From Paraburkholderia hospita (GTDB lineage Bacteria > Pseudomonadota > Gammaproteobacteria > Burkholderiales > Burkholderiaceae): 64,000 nucleotides of DNA. The stretch is taken from the NCBI RefSeq assembly GCF_002902965.1, contig NZ_CP026107.1, forward strand, positions 1,922,001 through 1,986,000. The letters are read 5' to 3'. Made by a program: the position numbers and the translations under genes. The notes beneath the pieces are model-generated. The model made no database searches and was not told the origin of the DNA. It was given only the letters and a program-made list of their open reading frames with translations. This document shows, one piece after another, positions 27,041 to 35,373 of the stretch (within the stretch, counting starts at the first letter, position 1; the number at the start of each line of letters is the position of its first letter).

Positions 27041-27649
27041 ATGGATATGGAACGACGCAAACGTATCGTGGTGGGAATCAGCGGCGCCTCAGGCGTGATC
27101 TACGGCGTCCGGCTGCTCGAGATGCTGCGCGAACTGAATGTGGAATCGCATCTCGTCATGAGCCGCTCGGCCCAGATGACGCTAGCGTATGAAACGGATC
27201 TGCGCACAGCCGACGTGCAGGCGCTGGCTCACGAACACTATCCGAACGCCGATATCGGTGCCGCCATTTCGAGCGGTTCGTTTCGCGTGGACGGCATGGT
27301 CGTCGCGCCCTGTTCGATGAAGACGCTCGCGGAGATCGCGACGGGCAACACGGGTTCGCTGTTGTCGCGCGCCGCGGATGTGATGCTCAAGGAGCGTAAG
27401 CGGGTTGTTCTGATGGCGCGCGAGACGCCACTGCATCTCGGGCATCTGCGCAACATGACGGCCGTCACGGAAGCGGGCGCGATTATCTATCCGCCCGTGC
27501 CTGCCTTCTACGCGCGGCCCGACAGTCTCGAATCGATGATCGATCACACGCTCGGACGCGTGCTCGATCTGTTCGACATCGATACGGGTACAGTCAAGCG
27601 CTGGACAGGCGAGTTCACCCATCGGCTTGTCAGCGTCGCGAATGGATGA
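27041..27649 (+). CDS. ubiX: UbiX-type flavin prenyltransferase
   Basis: 202 aa, flavoprotein fold of UbiX/Pad1: VVGISGASGVIYG FMN-binding start, VVAPCSMKTLAEIATG, MARETPLHLGHLRNM and the C-terminal PPVPAFYARP. It prenylates FMN to make the UbiD cofactor. ATG 27041 has GAGAG upstream; an ATG two codons on is also possible. It is single, and shares an ancestral promoter with ubiD (2). With two UbiD enzymes in the window and one UbiX, it likely serves both. Confidence 0.95.
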   Translation: MDMERRKRIVVGISGASGVIYGVRLLEMLRELNVESHLVMSRSAQMTLAYETDLRTADVQALAHEHYPNADIGAAISSGSFRVDGMVVAPCSMKTLAEIATGNTGSLLSRAADVMLKERKRVVLMARETPLHLGHLRNMTAVTEAGAIIYPPVPAFYARPDSLESMIDHTLGRVLDLFDIDTGTVKRWTGEFTHRLVSVANG

Positions 27650-27655
27650 CGAGTT

Positions 27656-27680
27656 CGAACGAGGATGGCATCCTCGTTCG
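27656..27680. terminator. Hairpin between convergent ubiX and enoyl-CoA hydratase genes
   Basis: Perfect 12-bp arms CGAACGAGGATG / CATCCTCGTTCG with one central base. No T-run follows on either strand, so if it terminates it does so weakly; the position between two converging stops suggests a shared termination structure. Confidence 0.5.
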
Positions 27681-27696
27681 TTCCCGCAATCGGACG

Positions 27697-28599
27697 CTAT
27701 CGATGGCGGAAGACGGGAGCGCGCTTGGCGAGAAATGCAAACATGCCTTCCTTTTGCCCTTCGGTAGCAAACGCAGCGTGGAAGAGCCGACGCTCGTGCA
27801 GCACACCTTCATTTAGAGGAGTCTCGAACGCCCGATTGACCGCCTCTTTCGCAAGCCGCACCGCAGGCAGGTTGTAGCCAGCGATGGTATGCGCCGCCTC
27901 CAGCGCGGTTTGCAGTAACTCGGTTGACGGAACCACGCGCGCCACGAGGCCGGCTGCGTATGCCTCGTCGGCACGCAAGTTTCTGCCAGTGAGAATCAGG
28001 TCCATTGCCAGCGACTTGCCAACGGCGCGCGCCAGACGCTGGGAACCGCCAATGCCGGGCAAAATACCGAGCTTGATCTCCGGTTGCCCGAATTGGGCAT
28101 CATCGGCCGCGATGATAAAGTCACATGCCATCGCCAGCTCGCATCCGCCGCCCAGCGCATAGCCGCCTACCGCCGCGATGATTGGCTTCGAGATCGTTCG
28201 AATGCGGTCCCACTCGGCGAAAAGGTCGTTCGCGTGCCATTCGGCAAAGGTCTTCCCGGCCATTTCCTCGATGTCGGCACCTGCCGCAAATGCACGCGCA
28301 TTGCCCGTGATGACGATCGCGCCAATTCCATCGTCCTTGTCAAATGCGCTCAGCGCTGCCAGCACCTCGCGCGACATCTCCACGTTAAGCGCATTCAATT
28401 GCTTGGGACGATACAGCGTAATCAGTCCCACGCGCTCTCTTCGATCGATCTTGATCGTTTCGTATGTATCGCTTTCCGATGTGCCTTTACCGGTATCTCC
28501 ATTCACGCCAACAACGGCGGGGTCGGTACTCGTTTCGATCACTTGCATTTTGCTTTGCCTGGCGGATGCGCCACGTACTGCGGGAACTTCGGTCGACAT
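27697..28599 (-). CDS. acuK: Enoyl-CoA hydratase/isomerase family protein, AcuK-like
   Basis: 300 aa. Crotonase fold with oxyanion-hole segments [11 protein letters not shown] and [13 protein letters not shown], both Glu positions of hydratases (CELA and [10 protein letters not shown]) present. In the Halomonas acrylate pathway AcuK hydrates acryloyl-CoA to 3-hydroxypropionyl-CoA; the neighbours (class III CoA-transferase, GMC dehydrogenase, AcuR-type regulator) support that role here. About 45 N-terminal residues precede the usual family start ([13 protein letters not shown]), so a later start is possible; an in-frame Met lies at residue 18. Assignment to acuK is by context. Confidence 0.8.
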   Translation of the reverse strand: MSTEVPAVRGASARQSKMQVIETSTDPAVVGVNGDTGKGTSESDTYETIKIDRRERVGLITLYRPKQLNALNVEMSREVLAALSAFDKDDGIGAIVITGNARAFAAGADIEEMAGKTFAEWHANDLFAEWDRIRTISKPIIAAVGGYALGGGCELAMACDFIIAADDAQFGQPEIKLGILPGIGGSQRLARAVGKSLAMDLILTGRNLRADEAYAAGLVARVVPSTELLQTALEAAHTIAGYNLPAVRLAKEAVNRAFETPLNEGVLHERRLFHAAFATEGQKEGMFAFLAKRAPVFRHR

Positions 28600-28629
28600 A
28601 GTTTCACCTGTCAGTTCAAGTTTGCGGTG

Positions 28630-29886
28630 TCATGCTGCGAGATTTGCGGAGCGCCTCGGTTCACTGTCATCTGATTGCGAATCAGCCTGCGACGCGTAGG
28701 CGCCCGACGAAGCCATCAATTCGGCCAGAATCGCCTCTCGGTGCTGGTCCACCGCCGGCGCTCTCCTGACCACCGTCACATCCTCATCGGGCGAAGTACT
28801 CATCTTGATCGGGTTGCCCGCCGTCTTTACCTTCCGCTCCGACTCGCCCTGGACATGAATGAACATGTTGCGTGAGAGCAGCTGCGGGTGCTCGATGACC
28901 TTGTCGATCGTGTTGATCGGCCCGCACGGCACGCCAGCCTCGTTCAGCTTGTCGAGCCAGACGTTGACGGGTGCGGTGCGAGTGACACGCTCGATCGCCT
29001 CGATCATCGCGGGCCGGTTCTGGACGCGAAGATCGTTGGTGAGGAATCGCGAGTCGAGTGCCACTTCCGGCACGCCGAAGGCATCCGCCATCAACAGAAA
29101 GAGCTGATCGTTGCCGGCAGCAATGATGAATCGATCATCCTTCGCTGCGAAACTTTCGAATGGCGCCAGCGACGGATGCGCGTCGCCGAACCGGGATGGC
29201 ACCTTGCCTTCCACGTCGAACCGGGCAAACGCCGTTTCCATCAACGCGGCCTGGCAATCGAGCATCGAGATATCCACGTGTGTGCCCTGCGCATCCCGCG
29301 AGCGCTTGTAAAGACCCGCGAGAATGCCGACCGCGGCAAACAGCGCGGCGCCGAGATCGCCCAGCGCCGTGCCCACACGTGCGGGCTGCGAGTCGGGCCA
29401 ACCTGTCAGGCTCATGACACCGCCCATCGCCTGCACCACCGTGTCATAGCCCGGCAAATCCTTGTACGGCCCGGTATGGCCGAAGCCCGAGATCGACGCA
29501 TAGACGATATGCGGGTGCGTTCTTGCCAGCTGCTCTGCGCCGTAGCCAAGCCGGTCCATCACGCCGGACCGGAAGTTTTCGACCACGACGTCGGCCTGGT
29601 CCAGCAACCGCTCGAGCAGTTCGCGGTCGCGCGGAGATTTGAAATCGAGCGCAATGCTCTCCTTTCCTCGGTTGAAGCACATGAAGTACGCCGACTCGCC
29701 GTCAACGAACGGACCGAACGCACGCGTGTCGTCTCCCGTTCCCACACGTTCGATCTTGATGACGCGCGCCCCCAGATCGGCAAGCATCATTGCGCAATAC
29801 GGACCGGACAGTACGCGCGAGAAATCGATAACGGTGATTCCTTCAAGGGGCAAACGCTTCTTTACCCCAGTCTTGTTCTCAGGCAC
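28630..29886 (-). CDS. acuN: Class III (CaiB/BaiF) CoA-transferase, AcuN-like
   Basis: 418 aa. LPLEGITVIDFSRVLSGPYC start, NRGKESIALD, the catalytic Asp in DISMLDCQ and GVPCGPINT are standard family III features. GTG 29886 is chosen because AGGAGG lies 5 nt upstream; the frame upstream overlaps the previous gene without support. It begins 23 nt after the GMC dehydrogenase stop. In acrylate utilisation AcuN moves CoA onto acrylate or 3-hydroxypropionate. Other acids (carnitine, oxalate, mesaconate) are alternatives for the family; the AcuR-type neighbour favours acrylate. Confidence 0.82.
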   Translation of the reverse strand: MPENKTGVKKRLPLEGITVIDFSRVLSGPYCAMMLADLGARVIKIERVGTGDDTRAFGPFVDGESAYFMCFNRGKESIALDFKSPRDRELLERLLDQADVVVENFRSGVMDRLGYGAEQLARTHPHIVYASISGFGHTGPYKDLPGYDTVVQAMGGVMSLTGWPDSQPARVGTALGDLGAALFAAVGILAGLYKRSRDAQGTHVDISMLDCQAALMETAFARFDVEGKVPSRFGDAHPSLAPFESFAAKDDRFIIAAGNDQLFLLMADAFGVPEVALDSRFLTNDLRVQNRPAMIEAIERVTRTAPVNVWLDKLNEAGVPCGPINTIDKVIEHPQLLSRNMFIHVQGESERKVKTAGNPIKMSTSPDEDVTVVRRAPAVDQHREAILAELMASSGAYASQADSQSDDSEPRRSANLAA

Positions 29887-29909
29887 AAGCACCTCCTGGT
29901 TGCGTTGAA

Positions 29910-31574
29910 TCAAATGCCTTTCTGAATCCAGGCCGAAGCCTTTTCGGCGATCATCATCGTGGGGCAACTCGTGTTGCCGCTGGTGATCGTCGGCATCACG
30001 CTCGCGTCCACCACCCGCAATCTGGCTACGCCGCGCACGCGAAGATGGCTGTCGACGACGACGTTCGGATCTGCGAGATTGCCCATCGTCACGGTACCGA
30101 CAGGGTGAAAAATCGTGGTGGCGATCTCTCGCGCCAGGTTTTCGAGTTCCTCGTCCGACTGATATTGCGGACCCGGCTTGTACTCTTGCGGCTTGTATGC
30201 GGCAAGGGCAGACTGGCTTGCGATGCGTCGCGTCAGGCGAAGACTATCTACAGCGACTTTTCGGTCTTCACCGGTACTGAGATAGTTCGGGGCTATAGCG
30301 GGTGCATCTTCGAAATTTCCGCTCCTGATATGAACAGTGCCCCTGCTTGTCGGGTTCAGGTTGGCAACGCTGGCCGTGAACGCCGGGAACGTGTGCAGCG
30401 GTTGACCGAACGCGTCGAGGCTCAACGGTTGCACGTGATACTCGAGATTCGCGTGCTTCCTTGACGGATCGCTACGTGCAAAGGCTCCCAACTGCGACGG
30501 CGCCATGCTCATCGGGCCCGTCCGGTGCAATGCGTATTCAAGGCCGATCTTCGCCTTGCCGAGCATGCTCGACGCAAGCACATTCAGCGTCTCGCAGTTT
30601 TCAACCTTGTACACCGCGCGAATCTGCAGATGGTCCTGCAAATTCGTGCCAACGCCCGGTGTGTTTTGAATGATGTCAATGCCGTGCTTCTTCAGGTGAG
30701 ACGCGAGTCCAATACCCGAGTGCTGCAGAATATGGGGCGATCCGATCGCGCCCGCGCTCAGTACCACTTCGCGCGCTGCATTCACCGAAACAAGCTCGCC
30801 ATCGCGAACAATCTCCGCGCCCGTGCAGCGCAGGCCACCGCTTTCGTCGCGCACGATCGTGAGTTTCTTCACGCGGGCGTTCGTCCACGTCGTGAGATTT
30901 GACCGGTGTTTGATCGGACGCAGAAATGCCTTCGACGTGTTCCATCGCCAGCCGTTTTTTTGTGTGACGTCGAAGTAGCCGACGCCGAAATTGTCGCCGG
31001 TATTGAAGTCGTCGATGAACGGAATGCCCGCCTGCGCCGCCGCTTTGCTGAACGCATCCAGGATATCCCACTTAAGACGCTGCTTTTCGACGCGCCACTC
31101 GCCACCGCTCGCATGCACTTTTGCAATGGCGGCCGTGTTGCCGTTGAGCAGACCGCGCTGCTCGGGGTCGAGCTTATAAAAGTCTTCATGCGCCATGAAG
31201 TCCTTCAGCGAGTTATCCCAGGTCCATTCGGGATTCCCCGTCAATTCGGCCCAGTGGTCGTAATCGCGCGCCTGGCCACGCATGTAGATCATGCCGTTGA
31301 TACTGGAACACCCACCCAGCGTTTTGCCACGCGGATAGAGAATCTGCCGGCCATTGAGCCCCTTGTCCGGCTCAGTGCGGAATTGCCAGTCCGTACGTGG
31401 ATTGCCGATGCAGTACAGGTAACCGACGGGAATGTGAATCCACATGTAATCGTCGGCACCGCCTGCTTCGACCAGGAGAACATTTCTGGTCTTGTCGGCG
31501 CTCAGTCGATTTGCCAGCAGACTCCCGGCAGATCCAGCCCCGATAACAACATAATCAAATGTCTTGCTTGGCAT
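29910..31574 (-). CDS. GMC-family FAD alcohol dehydrogenase, DddA-like
   Basis: 554 aa. FAD site YVVIGAGSAGSLLANRLS, GMC signature 1 around RGKTLGGCSSINGMIYMRG, signature 2 GAIGSPHILQHSGIG and the C-terminal active-site HPVGTVTMG. It resembles choline dehydrogenases. First gene of the operon; the AcuR-like box at 31646 is 72 nt upstream. In the Halomonas DMSP/acrylate cluster the corresponding enzyme DddA oxidises 3-hydroxypropionate to malonate semialdehyde; the expected partner DddC aldehyde dehydrogenase is not in this window. An HMF-type or other alcohol substrate is possible. Confidence 0.85.
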   Translation of the reverse strand: MPSKTFDYVVIGAGSAGSLLANRLSADKTRNVLLVEAGGADDYMWIHIPVGYLYCIGNPRTDWQFRTEPDKGLNGRQILYPRGKTLGGCSSINGMIYMRGQARDYDHWAELTGNPEWTWDNSLKDFMAHEDFYKLDPEQRGLLNGNTAAIAKVHASGGEWRVEKQRLKWDILDAFSKAAAQAGIPFIDDFNTGDNFGVGYFDVTQKNGWRWNTSKAFLRPIKHRSNLTTWTNARVKKLTIVRDESGGLRCTGAEIVRDGELVSVNAAREVVLSAGAIGSPHILQHSGIGLASHLKKHGIDIIQNTPGVGTNLQDHLQIRAVYKVENCETLNVLASSMLGKAKIGLEYALHRTGPMSMAPSQLGAFARSDPSRKHANLEYHVQPLSLDAFGQPLHTFPAFTASVANLNPTSRGTVHIRSGNFEDAPAIAPNYLSTGEDRKVAVDSLRLTRRIASQSALAAYKPQEYKPGPQYQSDEELENLAREIATTIFHPVGTVTMGNLADPNVVVDSHLRVRGVARLRVVDASVMPTITSGNTSCPTMMIAEKASAWIQKGI

Positions 31575-31645
31575 CTCGCAACCACCATTGAAAACGTTTA
31601 GCTATACGAACTATGATGAACCACCATCGACGCTGACGATGTAAT

Positions 31646-31660
31646 TAGACCGATCGTCTA
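31646..31660. promoter_or_regulatory. Putative AcuR operator upstream of the dddA-acuN-acuK-like operon
   Basis: TAGACCGATCGTCTA: 5-bp inverted arms TAGAC/GTCTA. A near-identical copy lies in front of the TetR gene (32324). The intergenic gap 31575-31682 holds nothing else. Confidence 0.75.
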
Positions 31661-31682
31661 TAAAAAGGCAAAAAAATTTGAG

Positions 31683-32312
31683 TTACTTCAGTGCGGCGAA
31701 AAAACCGTTCGCGAACGTCCGTAGTGCCGCAGGGTCACCGTCCAGTTTCGCCCTGAGCACCGCCCCTTCCCAACCAATCCAGAAAAATGCGGCTACGCTC
31801 GCACAATCGGTTTTGCGCGGGATCTCGCCGGCCGCTCGCGCTTCGAGTAGGCATCGCGCCGTTCGTGCTTCCCAATCTATGAACACTTCACGCAGACGCT
31901 CGCGATAGCCTTCGGGCAGCACGCCCATCTCTTGTCCAAGATTGCCGACCAGACACCCCCGTTTGAAGCGATAACGTCGCATCCCCGCCTCAGCGTCCAT
32001 GACGAAGTCGTGTAGCCGCTCGAGAGGCGACCTTCGTTCATTCGTCAGAATGCGGTCCAGTTTCTTCGCGAAGTACGCGGCATATCGGTCGATCAACTCC
32101 AGACCGAACGCTTCCTTGCTGGCAAAGAAATGATAGAACGAGCCCTTCGGCACATCGGCATTACGCAATATCTCTTCGATACCGGTGGACGAAAAGCCTT
32201 TTTCCGTCAACACGGCAACGCCGGCCCGCAACAGCGACTCGCGGGTCTCGCTATAGCCTGCAAGCTCCTTCGGGGGGCGCCCTCTGCGGCGCGGAATGGT
32301 CGGCGTGTTCAT
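31683..32312 (-). CDS. acuR: TetR-family regulator, AcuR type
   Basis: 209 aa. N-terminal HTH with LTEKGFSSTGIEEIL and VPKGSFYHFF, C-terminal domain with RGCLVGNLGQEMG and FWIGWEGAVLRAKLD, motifs I associate with AcuR, the acrylate-responsive repressor of Rhodobacter. It lies 108 nt upstream of the GMC operon on the same strand, and both it and the operon have the TAGAC-N5-GTCTA box, implying autoregulation and joint control. Confidence 0.85.
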   Translation of the reverse strand: MNTPTIPRRRGRPPKELAGYSETRESLLRAGVAVLTEKGFSSTGIEEILRNADVPKGSFYHFFASKEAFGLELIDRYAAYFAKKLDRILTNERRSPLERLHDFVMDAEAGMRRYRFKRGCLVGNLGQEMGVLPEGYRERLREVFIDWEARTARCLLEARAAGEIPRKTDCASVAAFFWIGWEGAVLRAKLDGDPAALRTFANGFFAALK

Positions 32313-32323
32313 GTAGCGGATAT

Positions 32324-32338
32324 TAGACCGCTCGTCTC
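32324..32338. promoter_or_regulatory. Putative AcuR operator upstream of acuR
   Basis: TAGACCGCTCGTCTC, 13 of 15 bases the same as the box at 31646, placed 12 nt upstream of the regulator start. A site this close would block transcription of its own gene. The rest of 32339-32702 holds no gene that I can see. Confidence 0.72.
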
Positions 32339-32702
32339 AGAAATTCAAGCGCGCAGATGAAATAGTGGCAGCTTCGACGGTACGAACGGTCATGCTTGAC
32401 TCGTTGCGCACGCTGCATGAGGCATGCACAACAGTTTTGCCCGTCGGGAATAAATCGCCAATCAGCACGGTATTGCCTGGTGCGTCCACAGCGTTGCGGG
32501 CCTTCGCCCACTGGGCGAGAGGCGCCTTTCTATGCGAATTGTGAGCATCGTTGGCACGTTCGACAGACGCGCGTGGACAGACCCAACAACAATGCTTTCC
32601 AGTTATCCACCTTAATCTGGCGCCGGTGGATACCTACACTGCATTCACCGGTTCGCAAACGGGATCGTTTGAAGACCGAACCAAATACTGGAGGTAACTA
32701 TC

Positions 32703-33011
32703 ATGAAGTCGCTCATCCAAGCCGTTGTTATTGCCGCTGCCCTCGCTGCCCCCTTAGCCGCATTCGCCCAGTCGAACCAGCCGATCACCCGCGCGCAGGT
32801 ACGCGCCCAACTCGTTCAGCTCGAAAAGGCTGGGTATCATCCTGGCGATGGTGACAACACCACCTATCCGGAAGAGATTCAGGCAGCCGAGGCAAAGGTC
32901 GCTGCGCAGAACAATGCGTCAGGCATCGGTGGCGTCACGAGCGGATCGTTTGGCGCGGGTCACGCGGCCGTCTCGAAGGCGGACTGGGACGCGATGTACA
33001 ACCGTCCGTAA
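32703..33011 (+). CDS. Small secreted DUF4148 protein
   Basis: 102 aa. Signal peptide ending AAFAQ and then ITRAQVRAQLVQLEKAGYHP and TYPEEIQAAEAKVAAQ, same family as 2721-3017 but with a longer tail (SKADWDAMYNRP). Ribosome site GGAGG 9 nt upstream of ATG. Monocistronic with an intrinsic terminator about 110 nt downstream. Periplasmic, function unknown. Confidence 0.92.
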   Translation: MKSLIQAVVIAAALAAPLAAFAQSNQPITRAQVRAQLVQLEKAGYHPGDGDNTTYPEEIQAAEAKVAAQNNASGIGGVTSGSFGAGHAAVSKADWDAMYNRP

Positions 33012-33120
33012 CATGCACGCGACCTGATACGGAAACGGGCCTACGGTCGTTGCCGTATCCGATAGCAGGCCCGAGTCGTTCTACAACACCTCCGCCGTCG
33101 AGTTCCCTCTCGACGGCTTC

Positions 33121-33152
33121 GCACAGACCTCAAAGGTCTGTGCGTCTTTTTT
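33121..33152 (+). terminator. Intrinsic terminator of the DUF4148 gene
   Basis: Perfect 10-bp stem GCACAGACCT / AGGTCTGTGC with CAA loop, followed by GTCTTTTTT. Oriented with the plus-strand DUF4148 gene; the convergent porin ends at 33170. Confidence 0.88.
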
Positions 33153-33169
33153 GATTCGCCGAGACCCAA

Positions 33170-34315
33170 TCAGAACCGTGCGCGCATACCCACGGTGCCG
33201 ACAACCTGATTGGCCGTCGACGACGCCCCACCCGAGTTGTTGATAAATGCCACATAGCCGTGGCCAGTTGTGTGCTGGTACATCGCTTCGGCGTACACGT
33301 CCGTGCGCTTCGAAAACGAATAGACCGCCTGTAAATTAACCTGATTCCATTTCGGATCTGCGCCGAAGGTCGTGGTTTGTGATACGTGTCCGTCTGTGTA
33401 TGTGTACGACGCGCCGAGAGCGAGTGCGTGCGTGATTGCATATTTCACGTTTAGATCGTAGTTGTCGAAGCGGAGCGTGCCATTATTGGACCCAAACGAC
33501 TGAGTGCCCTGGAACTGGCTATGAGAATAGGCGAACCCGACAACGGCGGGACCATAGCTATAGTTGATGGCGGCCGCCGCGGTGCGTTGTACTTCGGCTC
33601 CAAGCTGGAACCCGCCGGTCCCGTTTGCAGCGGATTCGGCTGTGTCGATAGCGCCCGTGGTCGCGGTAGTCGAGTTCGATCCATTTAACTGCAGGTAGGC
33701 CGCCGCAATATTCAACGGTCCGCTGCTGTAGATTGCGCCCACGCTGTAAGCACGATTGTTTGCAAAGTTCTGGTTGTTCGAGAAAGCGTACAGGCCGCCA
33801 AACTTGAAACCGTGATAGTCGGTGCTGGTGTATTTGATTGCATTGTTTATTCGGAACGAGTGATCGAAATTGTCGTTGTCGAACGGGTGAGCAAACCCTG
33901 TGTCGCCTAAGGTTCCCGATACGCCCGACAACGGCGCGACGAAATCCGTCAGGAAGTCGTATTGACGCCCCAATGTCAACGTGCCGAACATGTCGCTCCT
34001 GATACCCACGAAAGCCTGCCTGCCAAAAAGCCGACTGTTTTGCGCGAGCTTACCGTTCTGCACGTTGAAACCATTTTCCAGAACGAAGATTGCATGCAGA
34101 CCGCCACCAAGGTCTTCAGATCCGCGAATGCCAAATCGGCTTCCATTTATTTCGCCGCTGGTCGTCTGGAACAGTGAACCATGCGATGTGCCCTTCACCA
34201 CGTTGTTTGTGTACATGAGCCCTGCGTCGATGAGACCATAGAGCGTCACGGAGTTCTGTGCGTGCGCAGCAGTCGTTGCAGCCACCGAGATTGCGAGAAC
34301 AGCGATTCGTTTCAT
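33170..34315 (-). CDS. Gram-negative porin
   Basis: 381 aa. Signal peptide (MKRIAVLAISVAATTAAHAQ), NSVTLYGLIDAGLMYTNN, SRFGIRGSEDLGGGLHAIF and LGRQYDFLTDF as in OmpC-like porins of Burkholderiales; terminal residues GMRARF end in Phe. ATG 34315 has AGGTGTC upstream, a weak site. Single gene. The paralog at 22138 shares the overall plan but differs in loops, so the two may differ in selectivity. Confidence 0.92.
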   Translation of the reverse strand: MKRIAVLAISVAATTAAHAQNSVTLYGLIDAGLMYTNNVVKGTSHGSLFQTTSGEINGSRFGIRGSEDLGGGLHAIFVLENGFNVQNGKLAQNSRLFGRQAFVGIRSDMFGTLTLGRQYDFLTDFVAPLSGVSGTLGDTGFAHPFDNDNFDHSFRINNAIKYTSTDYHGFKFGGLYAFSNNQNFANNRAYSVGAIYSSGPLNIAAAYLQLNGSNSTTATTGAIDTAESAANGTGGFQLGAEVQRTAAAAINYSYGPAVVGFAYSHSQFQGTQSFGSNNGTLRFDNYDLNVKYAITHALALGASYTYTDGHVSQTTTFGADPKWNQVNLQAVYSFSKRTDVYAEAMYQHTTGHGYVAFINNSGGASSTANQVVGTVGMRARF

Positions 34316-34737
34316 TTGACACCTCTTGCTTGAAAGAAATCGACCTCGTCTAGTGACGAATCGTCAATAGCGTGTGGTGTTCAAATCCTCGGAAAGTACC
34401 TTTCTGGCTGCTCAAGAAGCGGGTATTTATTTTTGTGAAAGCAGATTGTCAAATAACATATTTATATTTTTATGCAGCCGAAATACCGGATTCTTTTCAT
34501 CCATTTATGATTGAAAATTCTCGGGACGAAAATACACGCATGAATCACATGAGAGCGCAAACGCGGCTAGGCGTCGATTGCACTTTTGTATTGGCTGTCA
34601 TACTTTGGTTTAGTTGGCGTTCCGCTCTGAGCCGCGAACACACTTAAGGCGCGGCGCTCCAGTTATCAGCGCGCGTCTTGACATGTGACGGGTGACGTTT
34701 GCATCTACCGTATAGGGCTTATCCGCTCACCGGATGC
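34316..34737. other. Intergenic region, AT-rich, no gene seen
   Basis: 422 nt between the porin start and the formate dehydrogenase gamma stop. Contains a stretch near 34420-34480 that is far richer in A and T than the surroundings, probably the porin promoter and its upstream element. No convincing coding frame or RNA. Confidence 0.5.
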
Positions 34738-35373
34738 TCACTTGATACTCTCGCGAAACCACTTCGGATGATGCTTGCGCGCCCAGCCGAGCGTCACCGT
34801 GCCACGCACCATCGCGCCGATCGAACCCTTCACCCATATCGCCGCGTAGATATGCACGATGATGCTGCAGATCAGCACGAACGCGGTTACGGCATGAATC
34901 ACAGCCGCGACGCGCACCACTTCAATCGGGAAATAGAACGCGAAATACGCACGCCAGATGACGATGCCGCTCAGCAGCAACAGCAGCAGGCATAGCACCA
35001 GCACAAAGAACAGCAGCTTCTGCCCGGCGTTGTATCTGCCAACTTCGGGCAGCCGGTCTTCGCGGTTGGTGAGCACATCGTTGATCTGTCGCAGCCATTG
35101 CCGGTCGTCGGCATCGAGATAGTTGTGATGCCAGAAGCGCAGCGCAAGAATCATGAACGACACGAACATCACGAGGCCGATGAACGGATGCAGGATGCGC
35201 GTCCATTGCCCGCCGCCGAACAGCGCGGACAGCCAGAACATCGACGGATGAAACAGCGCCAGGCCCGACAGCGCGAGCAAAACGAAGGTGATCGCCGTGA
35301 TCCAGTGGTTCGTGCGCTCGTTCGGCGTATAGCGTACGATCAGGTCCGGGTTCTCATGCCGATGATGTTTCAT
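34738..35373 (-). CDS. fdnI: Formate dehydrogenase, cytochrome b556 gamma subunit
   Basis: 211 aa with four membrane helices and haem-ligand His residues in [22 protein letters not shown], and [21 protein letters not shown]. It anchors the enzyme and passes electrons to quinone. ATG 35373 overlaps the beta-subunit stop by ATGA, fixing the start. Last gene of alpha-beta-gamma. I do not see fdhE or fdhD nearby. Confidence 0.93.
   Translation of the reverse strand: MKHHRHENPDLIVRYTPNERTNHWITAITFVLLALSGLALFHPSMFWLSALFGGGQWTRILHPFIGLVMFVSFMILALRFWHHNYLDADDRQWLRQINDVLTNREDRLPEVGRYNAGQKLLFFVLVLCLLLLLLSGIVIWRAYFAFYFPIEVVRVAAVIHAVTAFVLICSIIVHIYAAIWVKGSIGAMVRGTVTLGWARKHHPKWFRESIK

Noticed and set aside
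29910..31574. GMC oxidoreductase as HmfH of the furan pathway
   Set aside because: It is under an AcuR-type TetR box with CoA-transferase and hydratase, and has no copy of the LysR operator motif.
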